NCBI RefSeq assembly: GCF_037076555.1
Contig: NZ_AP029023.1
Span: 2,953,313 to 3,017,312 of the forward strand
Reading direction: 5' to 3'
Length of the DNA stretch: 64,000 bases
Source of the DNA: Methylophilus sp. DW102
GTDB lineage: Bacteria; Pseudomonadota; Gammaproteobacteria; Burkholderiales; Methylophilaceae
Numbering within the stretch: position 1 is the first letter of the stretch; every line of letters starts with the position of its first letter. A program made the position numbers and the translations under genes. The notes under the pieces were generated by a model. The model was not told the origin of the DNA and did not search any database. It was given only the letters and a program-made list of their open reading frames with translations. This document shows, one piece after another, positions 35,237 to 43,908 of this stretch.

Positions 35237-35881
35237 ATGAAAAAAATGTTGTTAAGTTTGATGCTCTGGGCAGGCTTCACCGCCACTGCTGCCTTGGCTG
35301 AGCCGCAAATGGGTGAGCAATTTGATCAGGTTGCACAGCAAATAACGACCGATCAACCTGCCAAAATCGAAGTGATGGAGTTATTCTGGTACGGCTGTCC
35401 GCACTGCTATCACATGGAGCATCCGCTGGAAGCCTGGGTGAAAAAATTACCTGCGGATGTGTATTTCAAACGCATGCCAGCCTTACCCAATGCCAGCTGG
35501 GCGCCCATGGCCAAAACCTATTTTGCCATGCAAGAACTGGGCGTACTGGATAAACTGCATACCCCATTGTTTGACGCCATTCATAAAACAAAAAGCTTGA
35601 ACCCGGCGGACGAAGCTGCAGCCATTGACTGGGTGACCAAACAAGGTGGCCTGGACAAGATTAAAGTTGAAAAAGCTTTTAAGTCGTTTGCGCTGAACAT
35701 GCAAATGAACAAAGCCATGCAGGTGTTCCGCGCTTCCGGCGCTACAGGCGTACCTGCCTTGATTGTTGATGGCAAATACATCACCGGCAGCTCCATGGCC
35801 GGAGGCAATGAAGCTGCCTTGCAAACAGCGGACTTTATTATCCAGAACGTGCGCAAGGACCGCGCAGCGGGTAAAAAATAA
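35237..35881 (+). CDS. dsbA: periplasmic thiol:disulfide oxidoreductase DsbA
   Basis: Introduces disulfides into exported proteins. The 214 residues have a signal peptide (about 1-21), the active site CPHC (Cys54-Cys57) inside a thioredoxin fold with a helical insertion, and the cis-Pro loop GVPALIV (about 172-178). AAGGAA lies before the ATG. Its likely clients in this window include the disulfides of XoxF and cytochrome c''. Followed by a strong bidirectional terminator. Confidence 0.95.
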   Translation: MKKMLLSLMLWAGFTATAALAEPQMGEQFDQVAQQITTDQPAKIEVMELFWYGCPHCYHMEHPLEAWVKKLPADVYFKRMPALPNASWAPMAKTYFAMQELGVLDKLHTPLFDAIHKTKSLNPADEAAAIDWVTKQGGLDKIKVEKAFKSFALNMQMNKAMQVFRASGATGVPALIVDGKYITGSSMAGGNEAALQTADFIIQNVRKDRAAGKK

Positions 35882-35895
35882 GCACCAATGACAAT

Positions 35896-35923
35896 AAAAA
35901 ACCCTGCTTAGGCAGGGTTTTTT
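35896..35923. terminator. bidirectional intrinsic terminator between dsbA and the K+ channel gene
   Basis: Stem ACCCTGC / GCAGGGT with loop TTAG, flanked by A-run and T-run; the T-run overlaps the stop of the convergent channel gene. Confidence 0.92.
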
Positions 35924-37613
35924 ATTGTTTCAGCCAGCGGCCAATCCAGGTTTCAGGCATCTCATTCCCTGTCACCAGATAATGCAAGGTTTTCAGGTCG
36001 TGCAACAGATAGCGCTGGATCGATTTGGCCTGATCCAAACCACAGAATAAAATTTTATCGCCCATCTCCAGCGGCGTCGCCAGGTCCGGTAATAACATTT
36101 TTTCACCCGCGCGCAGCAACATTAACGGCACCACCGGCATTTCATGCCGCTGTTGACCGGCAGGATTCATGAGTAAATGCTTGAGCGCTGGTCCCAAGCC
36201 TTGCTGCATGAGGCCACACACCGCCACGGCCATGTCATCCGCAATCGTAATATCCCAGGTATCTGGCACTTGCTCACCGAGCTTGGAAACCAGTTGCGCA
36301 ATCACGGCATTGGCCCAGGCATTGCCCTGATGCCGCGCCGTGGCAAGAAACTCGGCCAACATGGGTGAAACCATATAAGACAAACAGGTGTGTGCAATCA
36401 CATCACTGGGCTGCATGGTGATGTCGGCATCAAAATGTTGAAACAGCGGCTCGTTATGGCGCTTGTTCTTGCGGATGATCACAAACAGATTAGGGTTGAG
36501 TTCCAATGCCGTCATGACGATAGACAAGTTATTAATGTCATTGTCGGTGCCCGCTACAATACCCACCGCCTGCTCAATCCCGGCCTGTTTCAAGATGTGC
36601 GACTCCACACCGCTGCCGATAATGCATTGCTCACATTGCGTGCCTGCCGGATCTGCCTCGATGATCGTGACATGCATGGCCTCATTTTGCAGGCTTTTGA
36701 CGACGGACTTGCCAAAGCGACCAAAGCCACAAGCAATCCAGTGGCCTTGCGGAATGGCGGCCGGGGTTTCAATCGCATCGCCCGGTGCACGCGTCAACCA
36801 CTCATGCAGCAGGTAAGTGCCCAATGCGTTGAGCCGCATGGCCAAGTGTTCCCCAAAAATATGGTAAGGATTAATAATGCGGTCTGTGCCAAACGAGGCC
36901 ATATTGGCGGCGATGACATCATCCTGTACACGCGCCAGCACCGGCAATCCAGGCTTGATCAGCTTCACCGCCACCGAGATTGCCAGGTTGGCATGGTCAT
37001 CATCGGTCAGCGCCGCCACCCCGCGGCACATGGGATTTTTAATGCCGGCGTAGAGCAACACCTCGGATAACTTTGCATCTGCGCATAAGTGCGGAATATG
37101 AAACTGGTAATTCGTCAGCTCAAGTTCATTCACGCGTTCTGGCGAGCGTTCAAGCACCACCACCCGCAACTCGTTTCTATCCAGCGCCCTGACCAGCTCG
37201 CCGCCGGTTTCCCCATAGCCACAAATCAGGTAAAACGGCTCCATCAGGTTTTTGACATCGCGCTGGAAAATCGCAGTTTTAAACGCCTGCTTGAGTGCGC
37301 CCTCCTGAAACAACCCGATAATCGCCCCGATGGCGTAAAACCAGGAGATCACCGTCACATAAATCGAAAAAGTCATCCACAGACGCTGTGGCGTGGTAAA
37401 CGGGTAGGGGAGTTCACCAAAACCGATGGTGGTCGCGGTATAACTCAGAATATAAAAGGCATCGAAGAAATTCAGATGATAGGCTTGGCCGCGGTCATTT
37501 ACCCCGGGGATCAACACAAAGCCAATCATCGCAATGGCATAGCTGACAATCAACATCAGCAGCGGCGCACGCATGCGCCGCAAAATCCAGAACACAATTT
37601 GATTGAGCGTCAT
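35922..37613 (-). CDS. potassium channel protein with two RCK/TrkA-N domains
   Basis: 563 residues: two membrane helices around a pore loop (about 18-105) with selectivity filter TTIGFGELPY, then two Rossmann RCK domains (first with GYGETGGEL, about 132-140; second with GFGRFGKS, about 297-304) and C-terminal TrkA-C-like regions. The filter GFG replaces the commoner GYG; this occurs in some prokaryotic channels and still predicts K+ selectivity. Probably a ligand- or NAD(H)-gated channel. Convergent with dsbA; its start is 14 nt downstream of the DUF6394-like gene on the same strand. Confidence 0.85.
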   Translation of the reverse strand: MTLNQIVFWILRRMRAPLLMLIVSYAIAMIGFVLIPGVNDRGQAYHLNFFDAFYILSYTATTIGFGELPYPFTTPQRLWMTFSIYVTVISWFYAIGAIIGLFQEGALKQAFKTAIFQRDVKNLMEPFYLICGYGETGGELVRALDRNELRVVVLERSPERVNELELTNYQFHIPHLCADAKLSEVLLYAGIKNPMCRGVAALTDDDHANLAISVAVKLIKPGLPVLARVQDDVIAANMASFGTDRIINPYHIFGEHLAMRLNALGTYLLHEWLTRAPGDAIETPAAIPQGHWIACGFGRFGKSVVKSLQNEAMHVTIIEADPAGTQCEQCIIGSGVESHILKQAGIEQAVGIVAGTDNDINNLSIVMTALELNPNLFVIIRKNKRHNEPLFQHFDADITMQPSDVIAHTCLSYMVSPMLAEFLATARHQGNAWANAVIAQLVSKLGEQVPDTWDITIADDMAVAVCGLMQQGLGPALKHLLMNPAGQQRHEMPVVPLMLLRAGEKMLLPDLATPLEMGDKILFCGLDQAKSIQRYLLHDLKTLHYLVTGNEMPETWIGRWLKQ

Positions 37614-37626
37614 GCTGACTACGTGC

Positions 37627-38001
37627 TTAGCGACGCAGGGTCACGGTTTCATAAATCAGCAAAATGACCGACGTGATATTGGCGAGAAATGCACCACCAG
37701 ACAAAGAAACCACCCCGACAATCACCTCAGTATCCGCGCCGTTGCTACCAGCAACGGTCCAGATAATTGCTGCGCCAATCAACTGTAAATCGGCGACCAG
37801 GCTGGTAGCGAGGTGGATCGCACCAATCTGCGTCCGGTCACCAAATTTAAGTACGGTGGCGATCAAATTCACCACAATGGCGACATACAACTCGTAATGC
37901 AAGTGATGTTGCGGGTTATCAATATCACCAACAAAAAATCCAAAGTTAAGCGTCATGGCTAGAATAATAAAAAAGCCAAAAATCACTTTTTCCAAATTCA
38001 T
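37627..38001 (-). CDS. small integral membrane protein, DUF6394-like
   Basis: 124 residues with about three to four hydrophobic segments. Begins MNLEKVIFGFFIILAMTLNFGFFVGDIDNP, then HHLHYELYVAIVVNLIATVLKFGDRTQIGAIHLATSLVADLQL, which I associate with the DUF6394 family. Function unknown. GGGGAA lies before the ATG. It is directly upstream of the K+ channel gene with only 13 nt between, so a role as a channel-associated subunit or ion-homeostasis partner is plausible but is inference. Confidence 0.75.
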   Translation of the reverse strand: MNLEKVIFGFFIILAMTLNFGFFVGDIDNPQHHLHYELYVAIVVNLIATVLKFGDRTQIGAIHLATSLVADLQLIGAAIIWTVAGSNGADTEVIVGVVSLSGGAFLANITSVILLIYETVTLRR

Positions 38002-38069
38002 CTACGTTTCCCCGACCAGTGTTTTATGGCATTCTACCCGATTAAAATTTGTTTACTGCAATGTATTTT

Positions 38070-38885
38070 ATGGCGAAAACCAATTCTGACTGCCTGCATA
38101 TTGTGATTACCGGTGCCTCCAGTGGCCTTGGCGCCGCCATGGCCACGGCCTATGCCCAACATTATCGGCAACAATTGCAACTAAGTCTGTGCGGTCGCAA
38201 TACGGGCGCCCTGCAAGCGCTTGCCAGTCAGCTGAGCAGCCAATATCAGGTTGCCTGTACAACTTACAGCGTCGATGTAAGGCAGGCAGACCAGATGCAA
38301 GCCATGGCGCAAGCCGCCATCCAGCAATATGGCACCCCGCATATCGTCATCGGCAATGCCGGCGTCAGCCGTGGCACCCTCACCGAATACCAGGACGACA
38401 TCCCCGCCTTTCAAGCCGTGTTTGATACCAACGTCATGGGACTGGTGCACACTTTTCAACCGTTTATCGAGGCCATGAAACAGGCAACAGAGCAGGGCAA
38501 GATGGCGCAACTAGTTGGCATCGCCAGTGTGGCCGGGATTCGCGGCTTGCCTGGTGCCGGCGCTTACAGCGCGAGTAAAGCAGCGGCCATTACCTACCTC
38601 GAAAGCCTGCGCGTCGAAATGCAGCAATATGCGATTACCGTCACCACCATCGCCCCCGGCTACATCCGCACGCCCATGACCGACATCAACACCTACCCCA
38701 TGCCCTTTCTCATGGATGCCGATGTCTTCGCCCGCAAAGCCATGCGCGTGATTGCCCAACAACGCCGCTTTAGTGTCATCCCCTGGCAAATGGGTATCGT
38801 CGCACGCCTGCTCCGCTTGATCCCGCCCGGCCTGTGGGACTGGATCATGAAAAAAGCACCGCATAAAGCCAGGCTACCCGATTAA
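38070..38885 (+). CDS. short-chain dehydrogenase/reductase
   Basis: NAD(P)-dependent oxidoreductase with the glycine motif TGASSGLG near the N-terminus, NAGVSRG (about 92-98), catalytic Ser (GIASVAG) and YSASK (Tyr and Lys catalytic pair). The C-terminal tail (MGIVARLLRLIPPGLWDWIMKKAPHKARLP) is hydrophobic and basic, as in SDRs that act at membranes. Substrate unknown. The frame is open from 38049; I chose the ATG at 38070, since it starts just before the Rossmann strand, with an ATG at 38061 as an alternative. Neither has a ribosome site. TTAAAAT (38042-38048) may be the -10. Confidence 0.82.
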   Translation: MAKTNSDCLHIVITGASSGLGAAMATAYAQHYRQQLQLSLCGRNTGALQALASQLSSQYQVACTTYSVDVRQADQMQAMAQAAIQQYGTPHIVIGNAGVSRGTLTEYQDDIPAFQAVFDTNVMGLVHTFQPFIEAMKQATEQGKMAQLVGIASVAGIRGLPGAGAYSASKAAAITYLESLRVEMQQYAITVTTIAPGYIRTPMTDINTYPMPFLMDADVFARKAMRVIAQQRRFSVIPWQMGIVARLLRLIPPGLWDWIMKKAPHKARLPD

Positions 38886-38982
38886 ATTTAGCCGCCATCA
38901 AGGTCGATTAGCCCGAACAGGCTATTGAGTAGATATTTCAGTTGGAGATAATCAAACAAACCCACCTTGTTTTAAGAGAAGT

Positions 38983-39204
38983 ATGGACAACACCCAACCC
39001 CGCCAACACCCTCTACAGCCACAAGCACACGAGGTCTGGCAAGACCAATGCCGCATCTGCCTGATTAACGGCAAGCTGGTTGCCTTGCCTTATATTGAAG
39101 CGTCACGCTTTGACGATTACGAATTCGGTGCCACGCTGGCAGCCATTAATGCCAACCGGCTGATACGTAAACTGGTGAACAAAGAGCAATCTGCTCCACG
39201 CTAG
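38983..39204 (+). CDS. small conserved-looking protein of unknown function
   Basis: 73 residues, not recognised. Hydrophilic N-terminus (Gln/Pro/His-rich) and a compact core with CRICLINGKLVALPYIEASRFDDYEF and a helical end (TLAAINANRLIRKLVNKEQ). No signal peptide or membrane segment. AGAG lies 5-6 nt before the ATG. The codon pattern looks coding and no other frame competes, but homology is unknown to me. Stands alone between the SDR gene and the convergent arylamine acetyltransferase gene. Confidence 0.55.
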   Translation: MDNTQPRQHPLQPQAHEVWQDQCRICLINGKLVALPYIEASRFDDYEFGATLAAINANRLIRKLVNKEQSAPR

Positions 39205-39258
39205 TCAAACCAGCCTCTGCGACGTCCTGGCAGGTCAGGATGCATGGGGTAAAGGTTT

Positions 39259-40023
39259 TTACGTCGACAACCCAAAGAGGGTTTTAAGCGTATCGCTACG
39301 CTCACTCTTCGGTATGATCCTTTTTGTCACCACGCCATCGGTGATGGTTTTCAAGGTGTCGCCAAATAAAATTACCCTGCCTGCCGGCTGATGTAATACG
39401 ACCAGCAATCTCTGCACAAAAATCGCCTCAGGGTGAGTGGAGTTCATAAAGTTTGCCGGATAAAAATCAATCCACTCCCAGGGATGCAGGTCAAACGCAA
39501 ACTGGTTTTGCCAGCCCTCATCGACGCGTGCCTGTACTAAAAACTCGTGCTCGCCCTGGGTACGCAACATAAAGCAATCATGGTCCTGCATGGTTTCCGT
39601 ATCCAGCCTATTTAAGGCCAGTGGTGCGCGGATACCATAGCTGCCAAAACCCAAATCACATAACCAGGCTTGTTGCTCAAGATGTACCACAATTGCCATA
39701 TGCGTTTTGGGTCTGCGCACCGGATAAAACATTGGTCGCGCCGCGACCAGCTGAAAGCGAAAGCCCAGCGCCTGTAATGCCATGGCAAAGACCCCATTCA
39801 CTTCGTAGCAATATCCCCCGCGTTGCCGATAAATAACTTTCTCGACTATCTCCTCTGGCATCATGGAAACCACCTTGCCAGCCTGTACATCCAGATTTTC
39901 AAACGGCACACTGAATAGCTGACAGCGCATGAGTGCACGCAAGGTCTCGATATTGGTGTCAGGCTGTCCCACATAGCCTATGCGGTTGAAATAATCCTGC
40001 AGTTTGAAATTGGTTGCTTGCAT
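39259..40023 (-). CDS. arylamine N-acetyltransferase
   Basis: Acetyl-CoA-dependent N-acetyltransferase of aromatic amines and hydrazines; the physiological substrate in bacteria is often unknown. The catalytic triad is Cys72 (RGGYCYEVNG), His108 (THMAIVV) and Asp123 (CDLGFG). 254 residues, slightly short of the typical 275-280. AGGATC lies before the ATG. No drug or polyketide gene is nearby to suggest a pathway. Confidence 0.9.
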   Translation of the reverse strand: MQATNFKLQDYFNRIGYVGQPDTNIETLRALMRCQLFSVPFENLDVQAGKVVSMMPEEIVEKVIYRQRGGYCYEVNGVFAMALQALGFRFQLVAARPMFYPVRRPKTHMAIVVHLEQQAWLCDLGFGSYGIRAPLALNRLDTETMQDHDCFMLRTQGEHEFLVQARVDEGWQNQFAFDLHPWEWIDFYPANFMNSTHPEAIFVQRLLVVLHQPAGRVILFGDTLKTITDGVVTKRIIPKSERSDTLKTLFGLST

Positions 40024-40084
40024 GTGAATAGGATCCTGTGAACAAGTTGCTCTGAAGTGCGCTCCACAGTAACACGATCACCAT

Positions 40085-40109
40085 AAAAAAGCCCACCTTG
40101 CGGGTGGGC
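40085..40109 (-). terminator. intrinsic terminator of ettA
   Basis: Stem GCCCACC / GGTGGGC with a 5-nt loop; on the minus strand it is followed by six T. Just past the ettA stop codon. Confidence 0.9.
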
Positions 40110-40115
40110 TGTCTT

Positions 40116-41780
40116 TTATCGCGTAATCGGTTTATAGCGGATACGTTTGGGTTTGGCACCTTCTTCACCCAGGCGTTTTTTCTTGTCGGCTTCGTATTCC
40201 TGATAGTTGCCGTTGAAAAACGTCCATTGCGAGTCGCCTTCGGCGGCCAGAATGTGTGTGGCAATTCGGTCCAGGAACCAGCGGTCGTGCGAGGTGACCA
40301 GTACGCAACCTGAAAACTCAAGCAAGGCATCTTCGAGCGCTCGCAGGGTTTCCACATCAAGGTCATTCGAGGGTTCATCCAGCAGCAAGACATTAGCCCC
40401 GGAAATCAGGGTCTTGGCCAAATGCAAGCGACCACGTTCACCACCCGAGAGTTGACCAACGATTTTTTGCTGGTCGCCACCTTTGAAGTTGAAGCGGCCA
40501 ATATAAGCCCGGCTAGGCATTTCAAATTTACCAACGCTGAGCACATCCAGCCCGCCAGAAATCGCTTCGAATACGGTTTTATCGTTGTCCAGGCCATCAC
40601 GGGTCTGGTCGACTGCAGCCAGTTTAACCGTTGGGCCGGTGATGATTTCACCACTATCAGGCTGCTCCTTGCCTTGCAGCATGCGGAACAGCGTGGACTT
40701 ACCGGCACCGTTGGGGCCGATCACGCCAACAATCGCGCCAGGCGGAATGGTGAATGAGAGGTTATCAATCAACAAGCGATCCCCAAAGCCTTTGGAGACG
40801 TTGCTAAACTCAATCACCTGGTTGCCAAGACGGTCACCGGGCGGGATAAAGATTTCCTGCGTCTCGTTGCGGCGCTGGTATTCGACGCTGGACATTTCTT
40901 CATAACGTGCCAAGCGCGCCTTGCTCTTGCTCTGACGCGCTTTTGCCCCTTGGCGCACCCATTCCAGCTCTTGCTTCATGGCTTTGCGGTGGGCGTCTTC
41001 CTGTTTTTGCTCCAGCGCTAAGCGGTCTTCTTTTTGTTCCAGCCAGCTGGAGTAGTTGCCTTTCCATGGAATACCCTCACCGCGGTCCAGTTCCAGAATC
41101 CATTCAGCAGCATTATCCAGGAAGTAGCGGTCGTGGGTGACAGCCACCACGGTGCCGGGGAAGCGCACCAGAAACTGTTCCAGCCACTCGACGGATTCCG
41201 CATCCAAATGGTTGGTCGGCTCGTCCAGCAACAGCATGTCAGGTTTTGACAGTAACAATTTGCACAAGGCCACGCGGCGTTTTTCACCGCCTGACAACGG
41301 GCCGATTTTTGCGTCCCAGGGTGGCAAGCGCAGTGCATCGGCGGCAATCTCTAATTGCTGCTCGACATCACTGCCGCTGGCGGCCAGGATATTTTCGTAC
41401 TTGGCCTGCTCTTCGGCCAGTTTGTCAAAATCGGCATCAGGTTCAGCATAGGCGGCATAAATTTCTTCCAGCTTTTGCTTGGCTTCCATGATAGCGCCCA
41501 AGCCGGCTTCGACCTCCTGACGCACGGTTTTATCAGCATCCAGCTGTGGCTCTTGTGGCAGATAGCCAATCGAAATATTCGGCTGCCATTGCACTTCGCC
41601 TTCAAACTCTTTATCCGCGCCCGCCATGATGCGCAGCACGGTCGACTTGCCTGAGCCGTTTAAGCCCAGCAAGCCAATTTTTGCGCCCGGGAAAAATGAA
41701 AGGGAAATATTTTTGATGATTTGCCGTTTGGGCGGCACGATTTTGCTCACGCGGAGCATGGACATCACATATTGCGCCAT
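40116..41780 (-). CDS. ettA: energy-dependent translational throttle protein EttA
   Basis: ABC-F ATPase that binds the ribosomal E site and slows initiation when the ADP/ATP ratio is high. The 554 residues have two nucleotide-binding domains: Walker A GLNGSGKST (about 38-46) and GPNGAGKST (about 354-362), ABC signatures LSGGEKRR and LSGGERGR, and DEPTNHLD and DEPSNDLD. The P-site tRNA-interaction motif (linker) joins them, and EttA's ribosomal-arm insertion is present in the first domain (EFEGEVQWQPNISIGYLPQE region onward). Start MAQYVMSMLRVSK is typical. Monocistronic, with its own terminator. Confidence 0.95.
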   Translation of the reverse strand: MAQYVMSMLRVSKIVPPKRQIIKNISLSFFPGAKIGLLGLNGSGKSTVLRIMAGADKEFEGEVQWQPNISIGYLPQEPQLDADKTVRQEVEAGLGAIMEAKQKLEEIYAAYAEPDADFDKLAEEQAKYENILAASGSDVEQQLEIAADALRLPPWDAKIGPLSGGEKRRVALCKLLLSKPDMLLLDEPTNHLDAESVEWLEQFLVRFPGTVVAVTHDRYFLDNAAEWILELDRGEGIPWKGNYSSWLEQKEDRLALEQKQEDAHRKAMKQELEWVRQGAKARQSKSKARLARYEEMSSVEYQRRNETQEIFIPPGDRLGNQVIEFSNVSKGFGDRLLIDNLSFTIPPGAIVGVIGPNGAGKSTLFRMLQGKEQPDSGEIITGPTVKLAAVDQTRDGLDNDKTVFEAISGGLDVLSVGKFEMPSRAYIGRFNFKGGDQQKIVGQLSGGERGRLHLAKTLISGANVLLLDEPSNDLDVETLRALEDALLEFSGCVLVTSHDRWFLDRIATHILAAEGDSQWTFFNGNYQEYEADKKKRLGEEGAKPKRIRYKPITR

Positions 41781-41968
41781 TTGTATTACATCCAGAGTAT
41801 GGTTGGAAGCGGCTATTTTAACGCAGAGCGAGGATAAACAAGGAATTCTTTAGCGTTAGATAACCGCGGATGAGCGTGGCTGGCGGACAGTGACATGCGC
41901 ATGCAAGCCGGTTGACTGGATGCCTTTGCTCAGCGACTAAACAGATTTCTATTCTGCAGCTAAATATG

Positions 41969-41994
41969 AAAAAAGGGCCAACTGGCCCTTTTTT
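41969..41994. terminator. intrinsic terminator downstream of the hsp20 gene
   Basis: Stem AAAAGGGCC / GGCCCTTTT with a 4-nt loop; A- and T-runs flank it, so it works on both strands. It lies just past the hsp20 stop. Confidence 0.9.
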
Positions 41995-42005
41995 ATACCC
42001 TCTGG

Positions 42006-42470
42006 TTAAGCTGCTTTTTGCTCGATCAAGTTAGCGCTTGCATTTGGGACTGCGGTGCCAATTTCAATTTTGCGTGGCTTGAGTGCCTCAGGAATCTCAC
42101 GCACCAAAGCAATCGTCAACAAGCCATTTTCGAGCTGTGCCCCGGTCACTTTCACATGATCGGCCAACTGGAACTTGTGCTCAAAGTCCCGGGTGGCAAT
42201 ACCCCGGTGCAAATAGGTGGTTTCCTGTTCTTTTTTGGCTTTGCGGCCAGTCACGCGCAAAGCCTGGTGTTCAGTTTCAATCTCCAGCTCATCTTGCTGG
42301 AAGCCAGCCACTGCCATCACGATTTTGTAGGCGTTTTCGTCTACCAGTTCGATGTTGTAAGGTGGATAGCTGATTTCGTTTTCACTGCGCTGGCTTTCGT
42401 TGAGCATTTTAGCCAAACGGTCAAAGCCAATTGCGGTTCTGTAGAAGGGGGTTAAGTCATAACTACGCAT
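42006..42470 (-). CDS. small heat-shock protein, Hsp20/IbpA type
   Basis: 154-residue alpha-crystallin-type chaperone that holds unfolding proteins. The N-terminus MRSYDLTPFYRTAIGFDRL is IbpA-like. The alpha-crystallin domain is at about 35-125 (PYNIELVDENAYKIVMAVAGF; ENGLLTIALVREIPE near its end), and a C-terminal IEI-type anchor follows (RKIEIG). AAAGGA precedes the ATG. A sigma-32-like promoter is 70-100 nt upstream, as expected for a heat-shock gene, with a leader of about 65 nt that could fold over the ribosome site. Confidence 0.93.
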   Translation of the reverse strand: MRSYDLTPFYRTAIGFDRLAKMLNESQRSENEISYPPYNIELVDENAYKIVMAVAGFQQDELEIETEHQALRVTGRKAKKEQETTYLHRGIATRDFEHKFQLADHVKVTGAQLENGLLTIALVREIPEALKPRKIEIGTAVPNASANLIEQKAA

Positions 42471-42541
42471 ACGTTGATCCTTTCAAAAATAAGCGATTAA
42501 CATGATTCACAGACCTCAAACTGCAAGCATCTGTATCGTGT

Positions 42542-42569
42542 AAATGGGTATGCGCTTTATCTTTTCAAG
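42542..42569 (-). promoter_or_regulatory. sigma-32 (heat-shock) promoter of the hsp20 gene
   Basis: On the minus strand: CTTGAAA, 14-nt spacer, CCCATTT, close to the RpoH consensus CTTGAAA-N11-16-CCCATNT. Predicted start near 42535, about 65 nt before the ATG. Confidence 0.72.
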
Positions 42570-42585
42570 AGGGTCAGGTATTGAT

Positions 42586-43827
42586 TTATATTCCCAGAGC
42601 CTCGGTCCAGGCCAGGGCCTCCATATGGCACTGATTTACTTTTTCCGGCTTGAGTTGCAGCATGGCAGCCATCTCTAAAATTTCTTCATTGTTGGCATCT
42701 TCGCAAGCTTCGGTGAGCTTGAGGAAAGGGCCAAAAATACCCTGGCGCTCAACCAGTGCATCGACGATCGTCTCAGGTAATTGTAGTTTTTCGAGGATAT
42801 TTTCCATCGGCACTTTAAGCATCACATCCAGCAGCGAAAATACGCCCACCACAAACAGATTGTCACGGTCGCGCTTTTCAAAAAACGGTTCGCCCAATAA
42901 CTCGGTCAAGCGGCCACGTGTAATTGAGGTTTTCATCAGGGCAGGGGAGCTGCTGTTGTTTCCCGCCGTGACCATAAGTAAAGTCAGCCAGCGATAAAGC
43001 TGGTTGCGACCCAAGATGGTCAAAGCATGACCGATGGATTGCACTTCGCATGACAAGCCAAAGCCCACAGAGTTGATATAGCGCAGCAGTTTATAACTCA
43101 GCGTGGTATCACGTTTAAACCCATTTTCGATGTCCTTGTTTTCTGCCTCCTGGCTGACCAGGTTCAACAAATGCAACACGCCATCAAAGCTTGGATTAAT
43201 GACCTTGCTGCTGATATTTTCTGGCTTGGCATAAAAATAGCCTTGAAACTGGTGGTAACCCGCATCCAGCAGGTCCTGAAACTGGTTATTTTCCTCCACC
43301 TTTTCTGCAATGAGGGAACATTGATCGTGCTGGTATTTTTTTAACCATTGTTTAGCTTGTGCAATGTCCACATTGCGCATATCGATCTTGATAAAGTCGG
43401 CATAAGGCAACAAGGCTTCCAAATGCGGATAGTGTTGCGGATTATCCAATGCGATACGGAATTTTAGTTGTTTCAACTCCTGGCAACGTGCCAGGATTTC
43501 TGGGGTGACCTGAAGGTGATGCACCACTTCGAGCACGGTTTTTTCAGCCGGCATCAATTCGAGAAACACGCTATTGAGCATGACATGATCGACGTTGATG
43601 AATGCCAGCTGCTGGCCGAGTAACCAGCTCTCATGCATTTCGTCCATGGTGGTATTCAGGATACGCGCGCAGGTTTGAATATCTTCCTCAAATGGCGTGT
43701 TGCTGCCATCCGTCTCATTACGGAAGAAAAACTCGTAGCCTATGATTTGTTGTTGATCATTAACAACCGGCTGGCGACCGATAATACTGTGTTGTGACGT
43801 GGTCATGACTGCATTCCTGATTAGCAC
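42586..43827 (-). CDS. EAL-HDOD signalling protein with a degenerate EAL domain
   Basis: 413 residues: an EAL-like domain (about 15-215) followed by an HDOD domain (about 215-395). The EAL motif is altered (GYEFFFR where catalytic domains have EALLR), the DDFG metal site is replaced by ALDNPQ, while FIKIDM and QGYFYAKPE are kept. It is therefore probably not an active c-di-GMP phosphodiesterase but a binding or scaffold protein (YuxH type). HDOD domains act in signalling and cell-cycle control. ATG at 43827 gives an N-terminus with two Met; a second ATG a few codons in (MTTSQHS) is possible. Stands alone. Confidence 0.82.
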   Translation of the reverse strand: MLIRNAVMTTSQHSIIGRQPVVNDQQQIIGYEFFFRNETDGSNTPFEEDIQTCARILNTTMDEMHESWLLGQQLAFINVDHVMLNSVFLELMPAEKTVLEVVHHLQVTPEILARCQELKQLKFRIALDNPQHYPHLEALLPYADFIKIDMRNVDIAQAKQWLKKYQHDQCSLIAEKVEENNQFQDLLDAGYHQFQGYFYAKPENISSKVINPSFDGVLHLLNLVSQEAENKDIENGFKRDTTLSYKLLRYINSVGFGLSCEVQSIGHALTILGRNQLYRWLTLLMVTAGNNSSSPALMKTSITRGRLTELLGEPFFEKRDRDNLFVVGVFSLLDVMLKVPMENILEKLQLPETIVDALVERQGIFGPFLKLTEACEDANNEEILEMAAMLQLKPEKVNQCHMEALAWTEALGI

Positions 43828-43865
43828 CGATTACCAGTTTATGGCAGTCATCGCCATTTTGTATT

Positions 43866-43895
43866 GAAAAAAAAGCCCCGAATCTCGGGGCTTTT
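43866..43895 (-). terminator. intrinsic terminator of glmS
   Basis: Stem GCCCCGA / TCGGGGC with a 3-nt loop; on the minus strand it is followed by a long T-run. It lies just past the glmS stop. Confidence 0.92.
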
Positions 43896-43908
43896 CTGGG
43901 GTTTATGA

